DNA from: Spirosoma profusum
Lineage (GTDB): Bacteria; Bacteroidota; Bacteroidia; Cytophagales; Spirosomataceae
Reading direction: 5' to 3'
NCBI RefSeq assembly: GCF_014699005.1
Contig: NZ_JACWZY010000025.1
Coordinates: 62,001-126,000 of the forward strand
DNA length: 64,000 bases
In this document: positions 9,187 to 18,147 of the stretch, piece after piece
Numbering within the stretch: position 1 is the first letter of the stretch
Layout of the letters: each line of letters begins with the position of its first letter
Program-made: the position numbers and the translations under genes
The notes under the pieces: model-generated
The model's input: only the letters and a program-made list of their open reading frames with translations
Databases searched by the model: none
What the model was told of the DNA's origin: nothing

Positions 9187-10029
9187 ATGAAAATTTTATT
9201 CCGGAAACTCGTGGCGTATTCACCCTTGGCAGCTATTGCCGCACTCTTGTTTGGCTGTAGCGAAAGTGCACGTAGTGGTTATCGCATCGAGGATGGTGAG
9301 GTCGTGTTGTATACGGGTTTTCCGGCTAATCGTTCGGTTGTCAAAGAAGCCAATGTCGCTACGTTCAAGGCCATCAATAAGGTATACAGCAAAGACGAAA
9401 AGCAGGTGTTTTATCGGGGGCAGCCCATTGCAAAGGCTGACCCTGCTACGTTCGAGTATCTGGCTGGCGACTATTCCAAAGATCGGGCAAACGGGTATTT
9501 TCAGGAGAAACGTATCAGTACCGATGGCCACCATTTTGATATTGTACCAAACCCCGCCGAAACCTCCAGTAACGTAACGGCAGAAGGAATCGCCTATGCC
9601 CGCGATAGCCGCTACGTTTACCGGAGCACAGAAATTGTAAAGGGCGCCGACCCTGCTACGTTTAAAGTCGTTCCCATGTTCAACGGCAATTACCTTACGC
9701 ATGACCGACGCTACATATACTTCCATGATCGTCCGATCGAAGGCGCCAACGGACAGTCGTTTCGAAAAATAGCAGAGCTGACATTTACGGACGGACGTAG
9801 CGTTTGGGGGCTGGAACTGGGCAAAGACACCTACTGGAACCGGATGACTGACGTAGATATTACGTCCTTGAAAAGTGCGGGAAGCTACTACGCACTCGAT
9901 AAAAATCACGTCTATCTAGGTAACGACCAACTTCCTGATGCTGACCCTGATACGTTCGAAGAAACCGGCTATCTGACGGGCAAAGACAAAAATGCTACGT
10001 ATCAGTCAAGGAATCGTTCGGCTAATTAA
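9187..10029 (+). CDS. DKNYY-repeat lipoprotein
   Basis: A 280-residue lipoprotein with lipobox LLFGC near residue 24. The mature part is a series of DKNYY-type repeats: recurrent units of the form Y-x-K/R-D-x-x-x-V-Y/F followed by ADPATF (YSKDEKQVFYRG, YARDSRYVYRS, LTHDRRYIYFHD, YALDKNHVYLGN). The repeats are expected to build an extracellular beta structure. Function in any organism is poorly known. It starts 14 bp after the TPM gene and is followed in the same frame, right after its TAA, by the ankyrin gene, so the three are probably co-transcribed. Confidence 0.8.
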   Translation: MKILFRKLVAYSPLAAIAALLFGCSESARSGYRIEDGEVVLYTGFPANRSVVKEANVATFKAINKVYSKDEKQVFYRGQPIAKADPATFEYLAGDYSKDRANGYFQEKRISTDGHHFDIVPNPAETSSNVTAEGIAYARDSRYVYRSTEIVKGADPATFKVVPMFNGNYLTHDRRYIYFHDRPIEGANGQSFRKIAELTFTDGRSVWGLELGKDTYWNRMTDVDITSLKSAGSYYALDKNHVYLGNDQLPDADPDTFEETGYLTGKDKNATYQSRNRSAN

Positions 10030-10041
10030 TTGGCGTTTAGT

Positions 10042-10680
10042 ATGCGCGAATTGGCGAATACGTCCACAGAACGTAACGATTTAATTATTACCCCGCGATT
10101 ACTGGGTATTATTTGGAAAAGCTTCGAATGGCATGGCTTATTCATGAATAACCCAGATACGCCATTATTGGCCCATTTTCTGGCGTATTACGAACGGCCC
10201 GTGCAAAATCCTGTTTTCAGTTGGTATAACAAAGCGAAGCAATTAACGTATCGCTATGACCTGAGTATCAATCAGGTGGAGGTAACGCCTTCGGTTCAGC
10301 CTGAATTGCGGTGGGAATCGGATGCTAACAAGTATCTCTGGAAAATTCTGCCGCCCGAATGGCTGGAAGCTAACGGCAATTGGAAACCCATTTGGTTTAA
10401 AGCTGCGGAACGCTGGGAGATAGCCCCAATACTATTTATACTGGAGCAGGGTTTCGACGTAAATACAACCGACGAACTTGGTAGAACAGCCTTGTATTAC
10501 GTTGTTGGACCGTTCGGAGGCAGACTTGACCTCGTGGAGTTGCTGGTAGAAGCCGGGGCCGACCTGAGCCTGCCGAATAACACAGTTGATATTCTTTTAG
10601 AGCGTAGTCAGGAAGGGCTTCTGGGGCGGATCGAAATTGAAAATGCGGCTCTGATTACTAGTTACTTACAAAGTTTGTAA
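10042..10680 (+). CDS. Ankyrin-repeat protein
   Basis: The frame is open from the codon straight after the previous stop (TTG at 10030). I choose ATG 10042, giving 212 residues, without a clear ribosome site to decide between them. The N-terminal 130 residues are unassigned and rich in Trp and Tyr. Residues about 130-190 contain ankyrin-like units (LFILEQGFDVNTTDELGRTA and VELLVEAGADLSLPNN). No signal peptide, so cytoplasmic. Because it shares the frame with the DKNYY gene and is separated from it by one stop, a fused ancestor or low-level readthrough is possible. Confidence 0.65.
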   Translation: MRELANTSTERNDLIITPRLLGIIWKSFEWHGLFMNNPDTPLLAHFLAYYERPVQNPVFSWYNKAKQLTYRYDLSINQVEVTPSVQPELRWESDANKYLWKILPPEWLEANGNWKPIWFKAAERWEIAPILFILEQGFDVNTTDELGRTALYYVVGPFGGRLDLVELLVEAGADLSLPNNTVDILLERSQEGLLGRIEIENAALITSYLQSL

Positions 10681-10751
10681 CCAGCCGTTTTTTGGCTATT
10701 TTTCAGACATCAATTGCGTCTGAACGTTGATCCTAAAACCTTGAATCAGTC

Positions 10752-11354
10752 ATGAAGAAGCCCCGAGGTTGTCTCTTTTCCCTGGTCGTTCTTGTGGTAG
10801 CGATACTCGTGCTGGGAACTATTAGTTTCTTCGGCGGCAAATTCATTGACCGCTTCCGGCGCCCGTGGGCCTATAGCCAAACGGAGCCGCTTTTGATTGG
10901 CAAATGGCGAGGGTCGTATAAAGACCCTGACGGAGTAGCCAAAAGCCTCGAAATGGAAATGTTTGTGCCGGAAACAGATGATAAACGCTGGGAAAACGCT
11001 TTCAGAACCCGCCGTCGGCGCAGTGGCCGCCCCCGTTCTCGTTCCATTAACTCATTTAAGGGAGCTACCGTTGTCGTTAGTCCATTAGGACGGGAAGAGT
11101 ATGAAATCTGGGGGCATGTGCACCGCGATGATTATCACCAGATCGACATGACCTTCGAGTTCGATGAAAAGCAAATCCTTAAAGTCAATAATTTTTACCT
11201 CCACCACGCTGAGCAGAGCCGTTGGCAGGGTGATGAATTAAACGTTACGTTGCTGTTCGTGTACCGTCGCCCCGACAACTCTGCCTATTCCGATAGCGCC
11301 GACCCGCGCTACTCTAAGCGCGTACCTGTTCATTTAACCCGTGTTGAGCTCTGA
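10752..11354 (+). CDS. Uncharacterised protein with N-terminal membrane anchor
   Basis: 200 residues that I do not recognise. Residues 8-28 are a strongly hydrophobic helix preceded by MKKPRG, so the protein is membrane anchored or exported. The remainder begins LIGKWRGSY, like lipocalin-type sandwich domains, contains a very basic stretch (RTRRRRSGRPRSRS, about 85-98), and is then beta-rich with several His and Asp residues. It lies 71 bp after the ankyrin gene in the same direction. Function unknown. Confidence 0.55.
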   Translation: MKKPRGCLFSLVVLVVAILVLGTISFFGGKFIDRFRRPWAYSQTEPLLIGKWRGSYKDPDGVAKSLEMEMFVPETDDKRWENAFRTRRRRSGRPRSRSINSFKGATVVVSPLGREEYEIWGHVHRDDYHQIDMTFEFDEKQILKVNNFYLHHAEQSRWQGDELNVTLLFVYRRPDNSAYSDSADPRYSKRVPVHLTRVEL

Positions 11355-11465
11355 ATTACCGCTTCCTAAAAACTAATTGCCGTTCGCTCAAAGGTTTGTC
11401 TGCTGAAAAGCTGGTCCATGTAGCTTCATCTACAGAGTCTTAACGCACTCTTTACTTTGAAGGAC

Positions 11466-12965
11466 ATGAAAAAGCTACTATCATTTTTGACGATCGTGCT
11501 GTTGCTGAACGGCTGTAAGAAATCTGAACCAGAACCCACGCCGTTTTCCATTCAAAATTTTGATCCTGCCCAGGGAGTTGTCGGTACGGTGGTTACGATT
11601 ACGGGCGAAGGATTCTCGACAGATCTTGCCAGGAACGTAGTGAAATTCGGAACGGGTGTAGCTACTGTGACGGGTGCCTCGGCTAGTCAACTGACAGTTA
11701 CGGTACCGGCTTCGGCACAATCCGGTAAAATCACGGTTGAAGTCGACGGGCGAACCACGACTTCCTCGGCTGACTTTACGTTCATCGACGGGCCAGTCAT
11801 TACCAGTTTTACACCCCAGCAAGCCGAAGAAGGCGAAACGGTACGTATCAACGGGCTTAATTTCTCCAATAATACGTCGGCGAAATTTAACGGCGTAGCG
11901 TCCAAGGGTGTTACGCGGTTAAGTAATACGCAATTGGACGTAGTGATACCGGACGGAGCCACAACGGGTAAAATCGTGCTGGAAGACGCTGGTAAATCGT
12001 TCACCAGCACCCAGGATTTCACCGTGATTGTGCCCCTGTCGAGCAAATCTACGATAACGAAATTAGTGGGTATCCCGGCCTTCGCAACAAATGGAGCCGA
12101 CGGTGTTCGGATGGCCTACACCAGCAACAGTATCTACCTGACCGGTCCGGGCCAGAAAACCGTCTATAAAATGGACCTCACTACGTTGGGCGTAGCTCCT
12201 TTCCAGACAATTACGGGTGAGCCAGTAGGTATTGCGGCTACTGGCGATCAGGTTTATTTTGGGGATACGGATGCGGGATACTTTTATACCTATCGCTTCG
12301 ATAAACTATCCAAATCAACCTCGGCCGACGCCAATGCCCGGCCTTTCTCCCTGAAACCCGGTGGAGCTACCGGAAAATATACCTATCTCTCTGCCAATTT
12401 TAACAACGAAATTATTGGCATCGTCAATGGTACGGCTGGGGGTAATTCGTCGTCAAGTTTCTCGACCACGGTGGTCAACACGCAGCTTAAGGGCACCCCC
12501 GACCAAGCCAACGCGCACCTGGCTACCAATACAAAAAGTGTGTTTGTCTTCTGCAATCAGGCGCTCTGGAAACTACAGACCAACAATACACTTACGCTGG
12601 TAGCGGGGGCTGCGGGCCAGAAAGGCTACGTTGACGGCGCAGGCGCTGCGGCCCGGTTTCAGGACGGCGGTTATGCACGCGGGAATGCGATAGCGGTCGA
12701 TGAGGCCGACAATGTGTACGTAACAGACTATGGTTCAGGTTGTATTCGCAAAGTTGATGCGTCGGGCAACGTAACGACAGTGGTAGGGAACAAAAAATTT
12801 TTCGGGACCACCATTAAGCCGGGAAAAGGACACCGTACGGCCTTCCGATTCGACCAATTCGACATCGCGACGGGCGCTGATGGAGCGTTATACGTAGTGG
12901 CCAACAATGACGTCCAAAGCCAGACACTTCGCTTTGCGGTTTATAAGATCACGTTTGATAAATAA
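11466..12965 (+). CDS. IPT/TIG-domain lipoprotein with C-terminal NHL-type propeller
   Basis: The start is set at ATG 11466 (499 residues), which places a normal lipoprotein signal first (MKKLLSFLTIVLLLNGC); the TTG at 11457 would add three residues. After the lipobox come two IPT/TIG immunoglobulin-like domains (about 28-105 and 107-190, each opening with F-x-P-x-x-G/A-x-x-G-x-x-V-x-I-x-G). A propeller-like region from about 200 ends in an NHL repeat (AIAVDEADNVYVTDYGSGCI). This architecture is common for Bacteroidota surface lipoproteins that bind carbohydrate or protein partners. Substrate unknown. Motif ACGTA/TACGT is frequent in it. Confidence 0.8.
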   Translation: MKKLLSFLTIVLLLNGCKKSEPEPTPFSIQNFDPAQGVVGTVVTITGEGFSTDLARNVVKFGTGVATVTGASASQLTVTVPASAQSGKITVEVDGRTTTSSADFTFIDGPVITSFTPQQAEEGETVRINGLNFSNNTSAKFNGVASKGVTRLSNTQLDVVIPDGATTGKIVLEDAGKSFTSTQDFTVIVPLSSKSTITKLVGIPAFATNGADGVRMAYTSNSIYLTGPGQKTVYKMDLTTLGVAPFQTITGEPVGIAATGDQVYFGDTDAGYFYTYRFDKLSKSTSADANARPFSLKPGGATGKYTYLSANFNNEIIGIVNGTAGGNSSSSFSTTVVNTQLKGTPDQANAHLATNTKSVFVFCNQALWKLQTNNTLTLVAGAAGQKGYVDGAGAAARFQDGGYARGNAIAVDEADNVYVTDYGSGCIRKVDASGNVTTVVGNKKFFGTTIKPGKGHRTAFRFDQFDIATGADGALYVVANNDVQSQTLRFAVYKITFDK

Positions 12966-13479
12966 AGCTTCAGTGACTACATAAACTTTCTTTGGAGAAA
13001 GTATTGTAAAACCCCTCCATCAACCTTATTTATTTCAATTAACAAAAGATTAACTAACTTGCGAATGGAATCGGCATTAATAAAAACGCCGGCCTCAACC
13101 GGACCGGCGTTTCTGGTTTCTTTCTTAACTTAAACGCTGTTAGGCGTCCGCCTAATGACATCAACAAGCAGACAGTAGTTGCATCCTAAGGCCGATTGTA
13201 TGATGAACGGTTGAATAGATATACAAATGGTCGGACGCGAGATGCCGGAGCCTTAGGTTCCGGCATCTTTTTTTGCCGTTTGAAAAGGTTTGACTTCAGC
13301 CCAGATTTCTATAGAACAATTTCCATAGTTTTGTTCACGCATCAAGGATTTGTTACGTCCGAAAATGCAAATCATTACAGAAATAACGTTTCTATTCAGT
13401 AGTCTTTGCCTTTCGTTTTGACTAAGAAACGCGTAAATTACCCTGACTAAGTGAGGTACCCTAAACCGTTGTATCGTTC
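12966..13479. other. Long intergenic region with two hairpins, possible small RNA
   Basis: 514 bp with no convincing ORF. Hairpin 13084-13112 (stem AAACGCCGG/CCGGCGTTT) lies 118 bp after the IPT gene. It is followed by a 7-bp palindrome at 13140-13155, a GC-balanced stretch, and a textbook intrinsic terminator at 13241-13274. The terminator is too far from the IPT gene to be its natural end, so a short transcript between the two hairpins is plausible. The last 200 bp presumably hold the promoter of the acyl-CoA ligase gene. Confidence 0.5.
13241..13274 (+). terminator. Rho-independent terminator
   Basis: Stem GATGCCGGA/TTCCGGCATC with an 8-base loop followed directly by eight T residues. It has the classical shape on the plus strand and ends transcription before the acyl-CoA ligase gene; no annotated gene directly precedes it. 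Confidence 0.75.
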
Positions 13480-15183
13480 ATGAAAACCCAGTCGACTGTA
13501 AGTGCTCACCCCTGGTTTCGGTTCTATCCGAAAGAAGTACCCACCGAAATCAATCCAGAAGCTTATCCATCACTAGCGGCTTTGTTAGAAGAGGGCTGCC
13601 AACGGTTCGTCAATAAACCGGCTTATGCCTGTATGGGTAAGCAGATCACGTTTGGTGAACTGGAAAAATTGTCGGCTCAGTTTGCGTCGTTTCTGCAGAA
13701 TGATTTGAAGCTTCAGAAAGGCGACCGGTTGGCGATTCAGATGCCTAATACGTTGCAATATCCGATTGCCATGTTTGGCGCACTGCGGGCGGGATTAACG
13801 GTTGTCAATACCAATCCGCTCTATACGCCCCGCGAAATGCAGCATCAGTACAAGGATTCGGGCGCGAAAGCCATCGTTATTCTGAGCAATTTCGCAAGCA
13901 ATCTGGAGAAAATTCTCGACCGGACCGACATTAAACACGTAGTAGTCACGCAACTGGGCGATATGCTGGGTTTCCCGAAGAAGCTGATCGTGAATGCCGT
14001 TGTGAAGTACGTAAAGAAACTGGTGCCTGCTTACAACCTACCCGAGGCAATTTCATTCAGTGAAGCCCTGAGTCGTGGTAGTTCTCAGCCTTTTAAACCG
14101 GTAAACATCGCCAATACCGACCTGGCTTTTGTTCAGTACACTGGCGGCACAACCGGCGTATCGAAAGGAGCGATGCTGACGCACCGAAACATTATTTCCA
14201 ACGTAGAGTGCCAGCATTACTGGATGATGCCCTCGCACGTGCCCGAAGGTGAAGGCATTATTGTTGCCGCGTTGCCGCTTTATCACGTATATGCCCTCAC
14301 CACCAATGCGTTAGCTGCTTTGAAAAGCGGCTCGATGAACCTGCTCATCACCAACCCGCGCGATTTGAATGCCTTTATCGACGACCTGAAAAAGTATAAA
14401 ATCACCGCGTTTACGGGCGTCAATACGTTGTACAACGGACTACTCAATCACCCGCGTATTGGCGAGGTAGATTTCAGCCATCTGAAAGTTACGTCAGCAG
14501 GGGGCATGGCTTTACAGACCGCTGTGGCCGAACGATGGGCTAAACTGACCGGTAATACACCCTGCGAAGGCTACGGCCTGACTGAAACATCGCCAGTACT
14601 TTGCTCTAATCCGGTTGATGGAAGTGTACGGGTGGGTACTATTGGAATTCCCTGGCCCAGTACGGAGATGAAAATTATTAACGAAGATGGAACCGATGCT
14701 GCCATCGGCGAACCCGGCGAGATTGTAGCGCGGGGACCACAGGTATTTAAAGGCTATTTAAATCGGCCGGAAGAAACTGCCAAATCCATGATGGGCGAGT
14801 GGTTTAAAACGGGCGACGTCGGCGTGATGAACGAAGATGGTTTCTTTAAAATCGTTGATCGCAAGAAAGACATGATTCTGGTATCGGGCTTCAACGTGTA
14901 TCCGAACGAAATTGAGGACGTAGTGGCGCAGTGCCCCGGCGTGCTGGAAGTCGCTTGCATTGGCGTTCCTGACGAGAAATCGACGGAGGTCGTAAAGATT
15001 TTTGTGGTCAAGAAAGATCCAAATATTACCGCCGACGACATAAAAGCTTACTGCCGCGAGAATCTGACTCCTTACAAGGTGCCCCGCGCGATTGAATTCC
15101 GCAACGAACTACCTAAGTCGAACGTCGGCAAAATACTACGTCGGCCGTTGCGGGATGAGGAAATGGAGAAGCTGAAAAAGTAG
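13480..15183 (+). CDS. fadD: Long-chain fatty-acid-CoA ligase (FadD type)
   Basis: 567 residues, the normal length for bacterial FadD. It activates fatty acids to acyl-CoA through acyl-AMP. ANL-superfamily motifs are all present: the P-loop YTGGTTGVSKGAMLTHRN (about 222-239), GYGLTETSP (about 365-373), the hinge KTGDVG...DRKKDMI (about 446-466), and the C-terminal Lys in PKSNVGKILRR. NVYPNEIEDVV matches FadD-type enzymes. No membrane segment or signal, so it is cytoplasmic and peripheral. It stands alone, converging on the LytTR gene. Exact chain-length preference cannot be read from sequence. Confidence 0.9.
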   Translation: MKTQSTVSAHPWFRFYPKEVPTEINPEAYPSLAALLEEGCQRFVNKPAYACMGKQITFGELEKLSAQFASFLQNDLKLQKGDRLAIQMPNTLQYPIAMFGALRAGLTVVNTNPLYTPREMQHQYKDSGAKAIVILSNFASNLEKILDRTDIKHVVVTQLGDMLGFPKKLIVNAVVKYVKKLVPAYNLPEAISFSEALSRGSSQPFKPVNIANTDLAFVQYTGGTTGVSKGAMLTHRNIISNVECQHYWMMPSHVPEGEGIIVAALPLYHVYALTTNALAALKSGSMNLLITNPRDLNAFIDDLKKYKITAFTGVNTLYNGLLNHPRIGEVDFSHLKVTSAGGMALQTAVAERWAKLTGNTPCEGYGLTETSPVLCSNPVDGSVRVGTIGIPWPSTEMKIINEDGTDAAIGEPGEIVARGPQVFKGYLNRPEETAKSMMGEWFKTGDVGVMNEDGFFKIVDRKKDMILVSGFNVYPNEIEDVVAQCPGVLEVACIGVPDEKSTEVVKIFVVKKDPNITADDIKAYCRENLTPYKVPRAIEFRNELPKSNVGKILRRPLRDEEMEKLKK

Positions 15184-15192
15184 TGGTTTTAG

Positions 15193-15273
15193 CAACGTAG
15201 CGCGGGTGGAAACCCGCAGCCGTGGTGTAGAATATATCCATCAAGGCTGCGGATTTCCACCCGCGTTACGTTG
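15193..15273. repeat. Palindrome (family with core GCGGGTGGAAACCCGC) between convergent genes
   Basis: Arms 15193-15221 and 15245-15273, 29 bp with two mismatches, sit exactly between the ends of the acyl-CoA ligase and LytTR genes. It may serve as a bidirectional terminator but has no strong T-tract. Its sequence is unrelated to families A and B in this window. Confidence 0.75.
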
Positions 15274-15278
15274 TAAAA

Positions 15279-15728
15279 TTATCCCGCCATCGCAGCCGTT
15301 GGTGCTACGTCGAAGAGCTGCAATTCCTGCTGAAATCCTTTCACCTGCTTTATAAACCGGCTGGCTTTCCGTCGCGAAACTTCTACGCGGTGGCCATTAA
15401 CCAGGCTCACACTTAGTTGCTGATGCTCAGGGTGAATAGCTTCCAGATAAAGCAGATTGATGATATTCTTTTTGTGAGGCCGCGCAAAGAATTTTGGCGA
15501 CAGACGGCTTTCCATCTTCTTGAGCGTCAGCGAAACCATCAACTGACTACCATCAACAAAGTGAAATAACGTGTAATTGCCCTCGCCCTCCAGCCGCACA
15601 ATCTGATGCATGGGCATTTTCTTGCGGCAACCCCAGAAAGGAAGTGTTAAATCAGGCATGGCAAACTGGTCGGCCAGTTGCTCAACGAGGAAATAGCTTA
15701 GCGGTTTCGCTACTAGCTTTTTTTTCAT
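15279..15728 (-). CDS. LytTR-type DNA-binding regulator without receiver domain
   Basis: The start is taken at ATG 15728 (149 residues, MKKKLVAKP); the longer open frame to 15911 runs through A+T-rich upstream DNA and gives an implausible N-terminus. Residues about 45-140 form a LytTR DNA-binding domain (MHQIVRLEGEGNYTLFHFVDG, then FFARPHKKNIINLLYLEAI). No phospho-acceptor receiver domain precedes it, so it would act as a stand-alone regulator or through another partner. The target is unknown; it stands alone and converges on the acyl-CoA ligase. Confidence 0.75.
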   Translation of the reverse strand: MKKKLVAKPLSYFLVEQLADQFAMPDLTLPFWGCRKKMPMHQIVRLEGEGNYTLFHFVDGSQLMVSLTLKKMESRLSPKFFARPHKKNIINLLYLEAIHPEHQQLSVSLVNGHRVEVSRRKASRFIKQVKGFQQELQLFDVAPTAAMAG

Positions 15729-15978
15729 GATGTGGAAATTTTTGGTGCGAATAGTAAAATACAAAACAACTTCCACTGAGGTAGAGAGTTTGTTTATGTA
15801 TTCAGATAGCAAGTTTACACAAAATTCATTATCAATCAATTGGCTGACTGATAAAAAAAATTGATACCGAAATGGTAACGTAGCACATAGGTTAAAAAAA
15901 CCTTCCAGCAAGGACGTAATGAACTAATTAAGTCGCTTTCAACTTTGAGAAAGATAAGACAAGTCGATACGAATTAGC

Positions 15979-16851
15979 ATGGCAACCCTTCTTGATTTGG
16001 TCGGTAATACGCCCCTGGTTGAATTGAACCGCCTGAATCCAAATCCCAACGTAACACTTTATGGTAAACTTGAAGGTAATAATCCTGGCGGCAGCGTAAA
16101 AGACCGCGCTGCGGTTAGTATGATTCAGGGGGCCATTGCTCGTGGTGAACTAAAGCCTGGTATGAAACTTATTGAGGCTACAAGTGGGAATACAGGCATT
16201 GCCCTCGCTATGATTGCCCGGCTCTATGATATCGACATTGAGCTGATCATGCCCGGCCATTCCACCCATGAACGCGTGTTGACCATGGAAGCATTCGGCG
16301 CTAAGGTGATTCTGACTGAAACCATGGAAAGCGCCCGCGACTATGCCGAAGATCAGGTGAAAAAAGGAGGGTATCTGATGCTCAATCAGTTTGCTAATCC
16401 CGATAACTATCTGGCTCATTACCAAACTACGGCCCCCGAAATCTGGCGCGATACGTCCGGAAAGATTACCCACTTTGTTTCATCGATGGGTACTACGGGT
16501 ACTATTATGGGCACTTCGCGCTTTCTGAAAGAACAAAACCCGGACGTGCAGATTGTAGGATGCCAACCCACCGAGGGGTCATCCATTCCGGGAATTCGGA
16601 AATGGCCAGTGGAGTATCTTCCGAAGATATTTGAGCCGCAACGCGTTGACCGAGTTATGGAAATCTCGACCGAAGATGCTACGGCCATGACGCGTAAACT
16701 GGCTAGTGTAGAAGGCGTTTTCGCCGGTATGAGCAGCGGAGGTGCCGTTCATGCCGCCGTCGAACTGGCCAAAGAACTGGAGTCCGGTACTATCGTCTGC
16801 ATCATCTGCGACCGGGGCGACCGCTATCTCTCATCTGATCTGTTTGGTTGA
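15979..16851 (+). CDS. cysM: Cysteine synthase B
   Basis: A 290-residue fold-type II PLP enzyme making cysteine from O-acetylserine (CysM may also accept thiosulfate). Lys41 in GGSVKDR is the Schiff-base lysine; SGNTG (about 65-69) is the substrate loop; SSMGTTGTIMG holds the PLP phosphate. The CysM-type block (GCQPTEGSSIPGIRKWP) and the length favour CysM over CysK. It is followed after 72 bp by pyrD, which has its own -7 box. The ACGTA/TACGT motif is near background here (I count two), unlike most neighbours. Confidence 0.92.
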   Translation: MATLLDLVGNTPLVELNRLNPNPNVTLYGKLEGNNPGGSVKDRAAVSMIQGAIARGELKPGMKLIEATSGNTGIALAMIARLYDIDIELIMPGHSTHERVLTMEAFGAKVILTETMESARDYAEDQVKKGGYLMLNQFANPDNYLAHYQTTAPEIWRDTSGKITHFVSSMGTTGTIMGTSRFLKEQNPDVQIVGCQPTEGSSIPGIRKWPVEYLPKIFEPQRVDRVMEISTEDATAMTRKLASVEGVFAGMSSGGAVHAAVELAKELESGTIVCIICDRGDRYLSSDLFG

Positions 16852-16911
16852 TAGTCGATCCGCAAGACGAGAAATATTTCTACCAGCCTTAACTCCCGGT
16901 TGGCTGCGACG

Positions 16912-16919
16912 TATCTTTG
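16912..16919 (+). promoter_or_regulatory. -7 box abutting the pyrD start (likely leaderless mRNA)
   Basis: TATCTTTG fits TAnnTTTG exactly and ends only 4 bp before the chosen pyrD ATG. Transcription would begin at or next to the start codon, giving a leaderless message. No good -33 TTG is seen. Confidence 0.45.
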
Positions 16920-16923
16920 CAGC

Positions 16924-17991
16924 ATGTATAAGCGAATCATCCTGCCATTACTATTCCGTTTCGATGCGGAAACCATTCACCACACCGTCACAAGATTTTT
17001 AAAAATATTTCTGTCTATCCCCGGCGTTTCGGCTCTCTTCCGAAGTTACTACGTAGTAAACGACAAACGTCTGGAACGTACCGTTTTTGGTATTACGTTC
17101 CCTAATCCGGTAGGTATGGCGGCTGGCTTCGATAAAAACGCCGAACTCGTCAGCGAACTGAGCGACCTGGGTTTTGGCTTTGTGGAAATCGGAACCGTTA
17201 CGCCCCGTCCGCAAGCCGGAAACCCCCGCCCGCGATTATTTCGATTGAAAGCTGATCTGGGAATAATCAACCGAATGGGTTTCAACAATAAAGGCGCTGG
17301 TCCGGCTGCCGAACGACTACGTCATTTCGCTAAAAATCGAGGAAATCGGAAGGTGATTGTGGGGGGTAACATTGGCAAAAATAAAGACACGCCGAACGAG
17401 GAAGCTATACAGGACTACCTGTTCAATTTCCGAGCCCTGTTCGATGCGGTTGATTATTTTGTTGTCAACGTCAGTTCGCCCAATACGCCCGGCCTGCGCG
17501 ACCTACAGGAGCGTGAACCGCTAACTCGTTTGTTGTCGGCTATCCAGGAGGAAAACCGCCAGCAAGCGGTACGTAAGAATGGTTCTCCCAAGCCTGTTTT
17601 GCTGAAAATTGCCCCTGATTTAACGAATGGCCAACTGGACGACATCATTGCTATTGTTGCTGAAACAGGTATTTCGGGTGTTATTGCTACCAATACGACC
17701 ATTAGTCGTAGTGGATTACAAACACCTGCAACCCTAGTTGAACAAATGGGAGCGGGTGGCGTAAGCGGTCAACCGCTACGTGCACGAGCAACCGAAGTAA
17801 TTCGATACCTTCATCAGCAGTCGGGCGGAAGCTTTCCCATAATTGGCGTTGGCGGCATTGCTTCAGCCGATGATGCAATAGAAAAGCTCGAAGCCGGGGC
17901 CAGTCTGATTCAGGTATACACCAGCTTTATTTATGAAGGGCCAGGTTTAGCCCGGCGCATCAATCGGGGGTTGTTAAAGCATCAGTCATAA
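16924..17991 (+). CDS. pyrD: Dihydroorotate dehydrogenase (quinone), class 2
   Basis: Start at ATG 16924 (355 residues), giving the usual MYKRIILPLLFRFDAETIHH opening; the upstream in-frame codon at 16900 adds residues that overlap the -7 box. It oxidises dihydroorotate to orotate in pyrimidine synthesis, using FMN and membrane quinone. The N-terminal helices that dock on the membrane are typical of class 2. NPVGMAAGFDKN (about 61-72) is the FMN/substrate region, and NVSSPNTPGL (182-191) carries the catalytic Ser of class 2 (class 1 has Cys). The C-terminal FMN phosphate site is GVGGIAS. It is not linked to other pyr genes here. Confidence 0.93.
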   Translation: MYKRIILPLLFRFDAETIHHTVTRFLKIFLSIPGVSALFRSYYVVNDKRLERTVFGITFPNPVGMAAGFDKNAELVSELSDLGFGFVEIGTVTPRPQAGNPRPRLFRLKADLGIINRMGFNNKGAGPAAERLRHFAKNRGNRKVIVGGNIGKNKDTPNEEAIQDYLFNFRALFDAVDYFVVNVSSPNTPGLRDLQEREPLTRLLSAIQEENRQQAVRKNGSPKPVLLKIAPDLTNGQLDDIIAIVAETGISGVIATNTTISRSGLQTPATLVEQMGAGGVSGQPLRARATEVIRYLHQQSGGSFPIIGVGGIASADDAIEKLEAGASLIQVYTSFIYEGPGLARRINRGLLKHQS

Positions 17992-18048
17992 ATGGTCAAA
18001 CTCAAGTTCTGGCTTATTCAGTTTCAGGAGCCAATCTGATATACATTT

Positions 18049-18056
18049 TACATTTG
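18049..18056 (+). promoter_or_regulatory. Candidate -7 box for ftsK
   Basis: TACATTTG matches TAnnTTTG about 90 bp upstream of the ftsK ATG, in the gap after pyrD. The -33 region is not convincing. Confidence 0.35.
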
Positions 18057-18147
18057 TAAACAAAAAGCTAGTCCCGTGCATAGTTTCTTCGTAGATTTTC
18101 GTTGAAATTTTGGAAATTTACCTGCCGCTACTGTCCTGACCCATTTT

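Noticed and set aside
13196..13402. A 68-codon ORF in the 13-kb gap
   Set aside because: It runs through the intrinsic terminator with its T-tract and has no protein-like pattern.
15729..15911. N-terminal extension of the LytTR protein to the first in-frame start
   Set aside because: The added 61 residues lie in A+T-rich upstream DNA and read as non-coding; MKKKLVAKP fits a normal start.
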